A stretch of DNA of 57,263 nucleotides from assembly GCA_003140895.1 (NCBI GenBank), contig PLLH01000043.1:1-57263 (forward strand), given 5' to 3'. Source of the DNA: Elusimicrobiota bacterium. GTDB taxonomy: Bacteria > Elusimicrobiota > Elusimicrobia > F11. Positions 51,985 to 57,263 of this stretch are shown here, in pieces; position 1 is the stretch's first letter, and the number at the start of each line of letters is the position of its first letter. The position numbers were made by a program, and so were the translations under genes. The notes beneath the pieces were generated by a model. The model saw nothing but the letters and a program-made list of their open reading frames with translations, searched no databases and had not been told where the DNA came from.

Positions 51985-52944
51985 TTAGCGAACGACAGGA
52001 GAAGAATATAATTCCTCAGGGAAAACGGAATACAATCCTCCCGGAGGCAACTCACGAAAATCATCGGAAGAAAAAATGACCCGGCATTTATATTTGTCGA
52101 GATCATAAATATTGATGGGATGGGTCGCGAGATCATTTCGGAGCCAATAACTTAACCGGCGGAAACGCGCGCGAAAATCATTCACGTTCCCGGGTAACTC
52201 ACCCACGACCTTCAATGGGCCCTGGCCGCGCGCGATATCGAGAACCGAACACCGCTTCCCGCGTTCATCAACAAAGGTAGAGCCGGAGGTGGGGTCCAAA
52301 CAAACCCACTGCTCCAACGAGGGAACCCATACTTCGCACACCTCATGCCCCAAAAGGGTGACATACCTGGCAAAAAAACCCATCGACTGAAGAGCCTGCA
52401 CGCAGACATAGCAGTACTGAGCGCAAAAACCTTTCACCTGTCCCGAACGAAGCAGGGGGATGAGGACAGACGCGTTTTGAGATGGATAGGTGTCGGGATG
52501 CGCTGATTTAAACTGTTTCGACGACCACCGGAGGACCGCCAAAACGGTTTCCCAATCCGATTCCCGCTTTAATAAATTTAATTTTTCATTCACGTAAAGT
52601 GTTTTTAAATCGGCGGGGCGATCGTAATAAAAACGGAAGCGAGACTCGGTGACGCGGGCCATGGCTTTCTGCTCGTCGGTAAAATTGATGATACTACGAC
52701 TCGCCGGGAACTCCAGAAGAGGTTCTTGAGGCTGGCCGGACACGCTAATTGAAAGAAATTGTTCCCCGCGAGTTGGGATGGGAAACCGTTCAGCGTTGAT
52801 CAGAAGACTGTACGATGTCCCGGACTCGGTTTTAACAACCGCTTTTGAAAAGAGCGGCTTCTTCCGACTCAAAAAAAACATCGCTCCCGCTTGAGACAAG
52901 CAGAGGATCAACAAAAACCAGCTGATCAGGCGATTCCATTTCAT
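51985..52944 (-). CDS. Membrane-anchored transglutaminase-like protein
   Basis: N-terminal membrane helix (WFLLILCLSQAGAMFFL) followed by a periplasmic region. Residues about 200-270 show a transglutaminase/protease core: Cys in GFCAQYCYVC, His in LLGHEVCEVWV, Asp in VCLDPTSG. Such domains act as peptidases or amide-forming enzymes on the cell envelope. The role here is not known. The ATG at 52944 is chosen since it begins directly before the membrane helix; an upstream Met at 52971 exists. Confidence 0.8.
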   Translation of the reverse strand: MKWNRLISWFLLILCLSQAGAMFFLSRKKPLFSKAVVKTESGTSYSLLINAERFPIPTRGEQFLSISVSGQPQEPLLEFPASRSIINFTDEQKAMARVTESRFRFYYDRPADLKTLYVNEKLNLLKRESDWETVLAVLRWSSKQFKSAHPDTYPSQNASVLIPLLRSGQVKGFCAQYCYVCVQALQSMGFFARYVTLLGHEVCEVWVPSLEQWVCLDPTSGSTFVDERGKRCSVLDIARGQGPLKVVGELPGNVNDFRARFRRLSYWLRNDLATHPINIYDLDKYKCRVIFSSDDFRELPPGGLYSVFPEELYSSPVVR

Positions 52945-53120
52945 AGAGGAAAATCCGTTGGCCGGCTGCATTCACCGACGATCTAGAAGTTCAGTTTCGT
53001 GAGACAATATAATTACTTTTTGCCCTCGGGCACAACAAAAGCATTTGATTGTTTAGGCGCAGCGGGATTGCGAGTCAATTCTCTCCACAAGCCACCCTTG
53101 GGTTGCTAGAATTCGGCGGC

Positions 53121-53921
53121 ATGAAATCAAAAACGACTCCTGTTCCCTGGGTTCGGTGGGCGACGGCCTTCGGATTCGTCGGGTTTATCTACGCCACCCT
53201 CGGAAGCGTCCGTGGACCCACCGGTTTCCTGCGATCGCATGGCCTCCTGCGGCTATCCCTTCTGAGCCTCTATCTATCCTCCTTCGGATTTTTTCTCATC
53301 GTCTTGCTGAGACAAACGACGCGGGATGTATGGCGCTTTGCCGGACTCATCGGTTGTTTTTTTCTCTATTTTCTCTCAACAAAAGAAGCCGGGATCTTGG
53401 GAGAGAAATTTCGAACCGCCGGCTATGGAGCTCTCGGCACACTTCCCACGTGGATCCTTCCATGGGCCAAGGACATCTCCCCGCATGCGCTTTCGTATCT
53501 CACGCTCATCATCTTCTTCATCCTCTACGCGTTGTTTTTTTCATTGCTCATCCGCGCGCTCATCAACGATAAAAACCCTCTTATCGCCACGCTGGCTCTG
53601 GGAGGAATCTTTGTCCAATATTGGCTGGTCGGCCCTTTGCCCGGATCTCCGGAAGAGGAGATTCATTTCCTCGAGTACGGACTTGTCGGGATCCTTTTCC
53701 TCCGGGCCTTCTTCCTTCACTTCAAAAACGCTCGAACGGCGTTTGTCGCAGCTTTTCTCCTTGGGAGCCTCTGCGGAACCCTTGACGAGTTTATTCAGAA
53801 ACTGATTCCCAGCCGCACGTTTGACACGAACGATATCATCTTAAATTTGATCTCCGTTCAGATGGGACTCGTGATCTATTCCATCTGCGTCCGGGGCCCC
53901 TTTTCCGAGGAGAAAAACTAA
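53121..53921 (+). CDS. VanZ-like membrane protein
   Basis: 266-residue protein with several membrane helices. The C-terminal half carries the VanZ-like landmarks: EIHFLEYGLVGILFLRAF (His, Glu), GTLDEFIQKLIPSRTFDTND (Asp-Glu, then R.FD..D). VanZ proteins give low-level teicoplanin resistance in enterococci, but most homologues have unknown roles. ATG 53121 is the likely start; an in-frame extension begins at 53049. The regulator gene starts directly after its stop. Confidence 0.7.
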   Translation: MKSKTTPVPWVRWATAFGFVGFIYATLGSVRGPTGFLRSHGLLRLSLLSLYLSSFGFFLIVLLRQTTRDVWRFAGLIGCFFLYFLSTKEAGILGEKFRTAGYGALGTLPTWILPWAKDISPHALSYLTLIIFFILYALFFSLLIRALINDKNPLIATLALGGIFVQYWLVGPLPGSPEEEIHFLEYGLVGILFLRAFFLHFKNARTAFVAAFLLGSLCGTLDEFIQKLIPSRTFDTNDIILNLISVQMGLVIYSICVRGPFSEEKN

Positions 53922-54629
53922 ATGGGCAACCTGTTCTTGATCCATTCCGATCCGATCGTTCAAAACGATTGGCGGACCCTTCTCGAGAACGACGGGCATT
54001 GGGTTTTAACCGCCGCCACTGTCCCCTTCGCGTGCCATCGGATTCCCTCACACAAACCGGACCTCATCCTACTGGAGGCGTCGATGCCGCCGGATTCGAC
54101 ATCCGAAAACATCCAAAAACTTCAAGCCCTGCTCCTGGAAGACACCGTTCCCATCGTCCTTCTGGTGAGAAACGCGGAGATCTCAATGTTTCTGAACGCG
54201 TTCCCGGCCATGAGTTCAAAAGAATGTCTTTCCGTCGAGAATCAGAACCCGGACACCCTTACAAACATCATTCAACCGCTCCTGGGACACAAACAAATCC
54301 GCCGGAATAAAAAGCGTTTACTCTGTTATGGGCACATGGAATTGGACCGCCAAAAACGGTCGGCCCGCTTTGGAAATCATGTGGTATCGGGGATTCCCAA
54401 AAAGCTCTTCGAACTCGTCTGGCTTCTCTCAAAACGATCGAAAGACGTCTCAAGCCGGCAACTCATCATTGAAAAAATTTGGCACAAACAAGTCCGCGAC
54501 CGAGAGGTGGATGTGATCGTGAGCCGTCTCAAATCACGCCTTCCCTTCATCGCTCCTTTTGTTGAAACGACGCACGGGAAAGGATACCGGCTTCTCCCGC
54601 CCACTCTCTCCCATATGACTTCCAAATAA
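53922..54629 (+). CDS. OmpR-type regulator with pseudo-receiver domain
   Basis: 235-residue transcription regulator. The N-terminal receiver lacks the phospho-acceptor Asp: the site reads LLEASMP with Glu52, so it is likely phosphorylation-independent. The C-terminal winged helix (about 134-230: FELVWLLSKRSKDVSSRQLI, REVDVIVSRLKSRL, THGKGYRL) is OmpR/PhoB-like. The ATG follows the VanZ-like stop without a gap (TAAATG), so the two are coupled. Target genes are unknown. Confidence 0.85.
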   Translation: MGNLFLIHSDPIVQNDWRTLLENDGHWVLTAATVPFACHRIPSHKPDLILLEASMPPDSTSENIQKLQALLLEDTVPIVLLVRNAEISMFLNAFPAMSSKECLSVENQNPDTLTNIIQPLLGHKQIRRNKKRLLCYGHMELDRQKRSARFGNHVVSGIPKKLFELVWLLSKRSKDVSSRQLIIEKIWHKQVRDREVDVIVSRLKSRLPFIAPFVETTHGKGYRLLPPTLSHMTSK

Positions 54630-55032
54630 ACCAACTAGATCTAATTAATCGAGTTAGTTTTGTTATTGAAAAAACAGTTCGATTTCATCACTCACCTCAC
54701 TTGAACAGAATAATTGAGAAACTAAAAACAAGTCTATAAATAAACATGTTTTTGATTTTTAACGGAACTATCACATTTCAATTTGTTGCAAAATGTTTGC
54801 ATTTTAAATTCATGCATTAATATTCATATTCATTTATAGATATGTTTTTAATACTTGTTGTTCAAAACTAAGATAACTTTTATTCTCTGTCTAGGTAGTT
54901 AAATCGGTTTAATTGGCACGCATCTGCTTATCGAAAACGGTTTTCCTATCCGCTTAACAGAAGATCAGAAAACTAATCAACACAATGAGATATCATAAAA
55001 AAACGGTGCGAATTATAGACGTTAATTTCTCT

Positions 55033-55070
55033 GCCCATAAACAAAAATGGGCCGGGATTTTTTTTGCCCA
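55033..55070 (+). promoter_or_regulatory. Candidate leader attenuator with alternative hairpins
   Basis: GCCCAT (55033-55038) can pair with ATGGGC (55047-55052). TGGGC can instead pair with GCCCA (55066-55070). A run of eight T lies between the second and third elements. The two pairings exclude each other, which is the layout of an attenuator or terminator switch in the leader of the Rrf2-family gene. Confidence 0.4.
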
Positions 55071-55075
55071 ACCAA

Positions 55076-55092
55076 TGGACACCAAGTGTCCA
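55076..55092. promoter_or_regulatory. 17-bp dyad, probable Rrf2-type operator
   Basis: Perfect inverted repeat TGGACAC-CAA-GTGTCCA, 41 bases before the Rrf2-family start codon. The placement fits an autoregulatory site. Confidence 0.6.
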
Positions 55093-55133
55093 GATGTGAT
55101 CCCACGCAACCAGAACGAGATAAGGAGGAGTGT

Positions 55134-55487
55134 ATGAAGCTAAGTCAAAAAGTTAGGTACGCCGTTTCATGTCTGTATGAACTCTCAAACAACCCCGGCG
55201 AATACATGGATACGGAACACCTCGCCGCCAGCCAAAAAATTCCGCCGGCCTACGCCCACAAAGTTATGCAGAGCCTGGCTCACGCTGGGTTCGCGTTCTC
55301 TCTAAAGGGACGAGGGTATAAATTGGCCCTTCCCCTTTCGAGCATCACGGCGCTCGACCTCATCGAAACGCTCATGGTGGACGCGGAAGCGAATCCGGTT
55401 ATTCCTGACATCGCGACGCGGTTTGAAAACAGAGTGAACCAAGCGCTCAGCAGTTTCACGCTTGTTGAGTTGACAGGCGCTCGATAA
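55134..55487 (+). CDS. Rrf2-family transcription regulator without Fe-S cysteines
   Basis: 117-residue Rrf2-type winged helix protein (KLSQKVRYAVSCLYELSNNP, AASQKIPPAYAHKVMQSL, KGRGYKLALP). The Fe-S ligand cysteines of IscR/NsrR-type members are missing; only one Cys (near residue 13) is present. The protein may therefore sense something else or be constitutive. AAGGAGG precedes the ATG at 55134. It lies 47 bases before a set of secreted surface proteins that it may control. Confidence 0.9.
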   Translation: MKLSQKVRYAVSCLYELSNNPGEYMDTEHLAASQKIPPAYAHKVMQSLAHAGFAFSLKGRGYKLALPLSSITALDLIETLMVDAEANPVIPDIATRFENRVNQALSSFTLVELTGAR

Positions 55488-55534
55488 TTCTGGAGAACGG
55501 ATAAGAACAACAAAAAATTCGGGAGGAAGGTTAA

Positions 55535-56497
55535 ATGAACAGACGTATTTCCAAATCATTGAAAACGTGGGCCGTGGGGCTTGTGCTGACCGCCATTCTT
55601 CAGGCCGGTTTCGCGGCGGAGGAAGAACCGAAACCCGCCGGTGGCATCCGGACGGATTTTGGCGACGTGCTGATCGAAAATCTTGGGATCGGACGGTCGT
55701 ATAACCTGCGGGAATTGGCCGGGACGCCGCTCAAAGTCACCAACACGGGGGCTTGGACCATTGACCTTCAGATCGATGTGCAGATCCCCGATGCCAAGCT
55801 GATCACGCAGAACCGAATCGACCAAGGATACAAAGCCATTCCCGCCATTGACTGGGTGAGCTTGTCCAAATCGCAGTTCGTTTTGCCCTCCGGCGAAAGC
55901 GCGTACACGGACGTGATCATCACCATCCCGAACGACCCGGCTCTCTATGGAAAAAAATTCCAAGCCAGCATTTACTCGCGATCGGTTGATAAACGGTTCC
56001 TTAACCTCGGCGTGTGGAGCCATTTGTTCATCAACATGGTTCAAAGCCCGGAAGCGCAGAAAAAAATTGAAGAGAACCGGAAGCGCGGCATTGTCGAGAA
56101 CATGGAATACACGCTCATCCCAGACAAACTCATCATCCTTAACGCTTCCATTGGCCGGCGTCTGGATATCCAAAAAGAATTAAAGAAAACCATCAAGCTC
56201 GCCAACTCAGGAGCGGCTCCCGTTGAACTCACTCTTAAAGTCGTTCCTGTGGGAAACACCCCGCTCACGCTTCAACAAGGCTACGTTGAACCCAAAGACA
56301 TTAACTGGCTGAAACCCAAAGCCAACATTTTCACCGTTGATCCGGATAGCTTTGTCGATCCCGGACTCATTCTCGATTTGCCCAACGATCCATCGCTTCA
56401 TCAAAAGAAACTCATGTTTGTCATCAAGGTCGACCTGGCAAACCCGGACATCACCGGGGTCACTTACTACGGAAAAATTTATGTGGAGGTTAATTAA
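55535..56497 (+). CDS. Secreted Ig-like domain hypothetical protein
   Basis: 320-residue exported protein: signal peptide ends AGFAAEE. The mature part has two similar beta-rich halves. LRELAGTPLKVTNTGAWTID and KELKKTIKLANSGAAPVELT have the look of Fn3/Ig-like envelope modules, and each half ends with a DP-type strand (IPNDPALYGKKFQA, LPNDPSLHQKKLMF). That pair suggests a tandem duplication. No catalytic motif. It precedes a small secreted protein with which it is probably co-transcribed. Confidence 0.75.
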   Translation: MNRRISKSLKTWAVGLVLTAILQAGFAAEEEPKPAGGIRTDFGDVLIENLGIGRSYNLRELAGTPLKVTNTGAWTIDLQIDVQIPDAKLITQNRIDQGYKAIPAIDWVSLSKSQFVLPSGESAYTDVIITIPNDPALYGKKFQASIYSRSVDKRFLNLGVWSHLFINMVQSPEAQKKIEENRKRGIVENMEYTLIPDKLIILNASIGRRLDIQKELKKTIKLANSGAAPVELTLKVVPVGNTPLTLQQGYVEPKDINWLKPKANIFTVDPDSFVDPGLILDLPNDPSLHQKKLMFVIKVDLANPDITGVTYYGKIYVEVN

Positions 56498-56619
56498 CGA
56501 TGACACATCGGATTCAGAAAAAAAATTCAAAGGAGGAATTACAAATGAGAGAAGACAGATTTTCAGCCGAGTTCAATCGGTTGAATATATTCGCCATTAA
56601 AAATACAGGAGGACATACC

Positions 56620-57189
56620 ATGAAAAAAATAAAGACAATGAAACTCTGGTTGATCGGGGCCGCTTTGGTGGTCGCCGGTTTCGCCGGACAGGCTCAAGCC
56701 GTCACAAGCCAGGCCTTGGACATCCATGTGTCCATCAACGCGACGAAATCGCTCACGGCCGCCACGACCTACTACAACTTCGGTGCGCTGGCTGTGAACT
56801 TCTCGTCTGTTTCCCTCACGGCGTTGACGATCACGAACAACTCGGCTGGTTTGGTTGAGACCTACACCATGATCGCCGGCAACGCCGTCTCGGATAGCGG
56901 TGGAACCAACTGGACCTTGGCGTCCTCGGCGGGATCCGATCAGTACGCCCTTGCCGGTCAGTTCAGCACGGCCCAACCGAACAACCTGGATGCCAACTGG
57001 GCCAGCGACGACTTGACGTCGTCTGCGGTGGTTTGCACGTCCACGCAGTTCGGCAACGGCACGGCGGGTGAATCCGGTGCGGCGGTCGCGCCTTCGGCGG
57101 CACGCTCCCTTTGGTTGCGAATCAAAACACCAACGCAGGTAAACGATGCGGGAAGCCACACGGCCACGATCACGGTCGCGGTGCAATAG
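56620..57189 (+). CDS. Small secreted Thr/Ser/Asn-rich surface-type protein
   Basis: 189 residues from ATG 56620 (AGGAGG upstream), with a signal peptide (KLWLIGAALVVAGFAGQAQA) and a Thr/Ser/Asn-rich beta mature part ending SHTATITVAVQ. It may be a surface structural subunit. The same frame is open upstream from 56500; Met at 56545 (AAAGGAGG) is a second well-supported start that would add a 25-residue prefix. The inner start gives a normal signal peptide, so it is preferred. Confidence 0.7.
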   Translation: MKKIKTMKLWLIGAALVVAGFAGQAQAVTSQALDIHVSINATKSLTAATTYYNFGALAVNFSSVSLTALTITNNSAGLVETYTMIAGNAVSDSGGTNWTLASSAGSDQYALAGQFSTAQPNNLDANWASDDLTSSAVVCTSTQFGNGTAGESGAAVAPSAARSLWLRIKTPTQVNDAGSHTATITVAVQ

Positions 57190-57199
57190 GGAGTTTGAA

Positions 57200-57263
57200 A
57201 TGAAAACCAACACATTCGAAATCTTCAAGGAGAGTACGAACATGAAAACATTAACACAGATGA
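57200..57263 (+). CDS. Start of a further secreted-protein gene (cut by window end)
   Basis: ATG 57200 (GGGAG upstream) opens MKTNTFEIFKESTN; in-frame Met 57242 (AAGGAG upstream) follows with MKTLTQM before the window ends. The nested-start pattern repeats that of the previous gene, suggesting a paralogue. Too little sequence is present to name it. Confidence 0.5.
   Translation, partial: MKTNTFEIFKESTNMKTLTQM

Larger units (their letters stand above)
54630..55133. promoter_or_regulatory. AT-rich intergenic region upstream of the Rrf2-family gene
   Basis: About 500 bases without a gene. The stretch 54640-54900 is much more AT-rich than the rest of the window and contains several dyads, for example TGCAAA-ATG-TTTGCA (54787-54801) and AAACATGTTT. 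Near the rrf2 start there is a possible attenuator (55033-55070) and an operator-like dyad (55076-55092). It is probably a compact promoter and regulatory region for the surface-protein cluster. Confidence 0.55.

Overview
The window is a GC-rich, densely packed bacterial chromosome segment, mostly coded on the minus strand. The cell is clearly Gram-negative: it has several lipoproteins with lipoboxes, an outer-membrane beta-barrel protein, and a PorV/PorQ-like barrel next to a giant secreted protein whose tail is of the FlgD/T9SS-sorting type. Together with the divergence of the housekeeping proteins, this suggests a poorly sampled phylum of the Elusimicrobiota/FCB-like kind. That is an inference; no rRNA or other decisive marker is present. 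I saw no rRNA, tRNA, CRISPR array or transposase gene.

Layout. 1-8.35 kb: housekeeping genes (rimO end, HlyIII, radC, RNase R) with small unknown proteins and a pseudo-receiver/PAS/GGDEF protein. 8.5-15.2 kb: an accessory island with hipBA and its three evenly spaced operators, a DUF1353 lipoprotein, an Mrr-type endonuclease, and a tightly coupled three-gene cassette (PD-(D/E)XK nuclease with an inserted winged helix, Ser/Thr protein kinase, unknown protein). This cassette plus mrr is my best candidate for an undescribed defence system. 15.3-20.9 kb: an outer-membrane protein, an alpha/beta hydrolase with a decayed copy of its tail nearby, and a coupled lipoprotein operon (LPP20, FlgT-N-like, GNA1162, CsgG).

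20.9-28.6 kb: Mrp/Nfu iron-sulfur carriers, an AI-2E/PerM-type permease, a cyclic-nucleotide-binding protein coupled to a GH94 phosphorylase, and a REC-GGDEF-EAL protein with degenerate motifs. 28.8-37.3 kb: an atypical Fe/Mn superoxide dismutase family protein, a ppdK-glcDE(fused)-glcF operon, a Yip1 protein with a strong terminator and a PHP phosphoesterase. 37.4-45.0 kb: a coupled chain of histidine kinase, secreted protein, 1223-residue Ig/PKD surface protein and PorV-TPR, which looks like a secretion/surface-display unit. 45.4-46.3 kb: a SemiSWEET-like protein and a ClpP with an Asn in the catalytic triad, preceded by a perfect palindrome.

46.3-52.9 kb: a minus-strand run with nth-DUF309-Nudix-dnaQ-like exonuclease, a GGDEF cyclase, a HAD phosphatase, a squalene/phytoene synthase family enzyme and a transglutaminase-like protein. 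53.1-57.3 kb: plus-strand VanZ-like protein, pseudo-receiver winged-helix regulator, a 500-base AT-rich intergenic region with dyads and a possible attenuator, an Rrf2-family regulator and a series of secreted surface-type proteins that runs off the end of the window.
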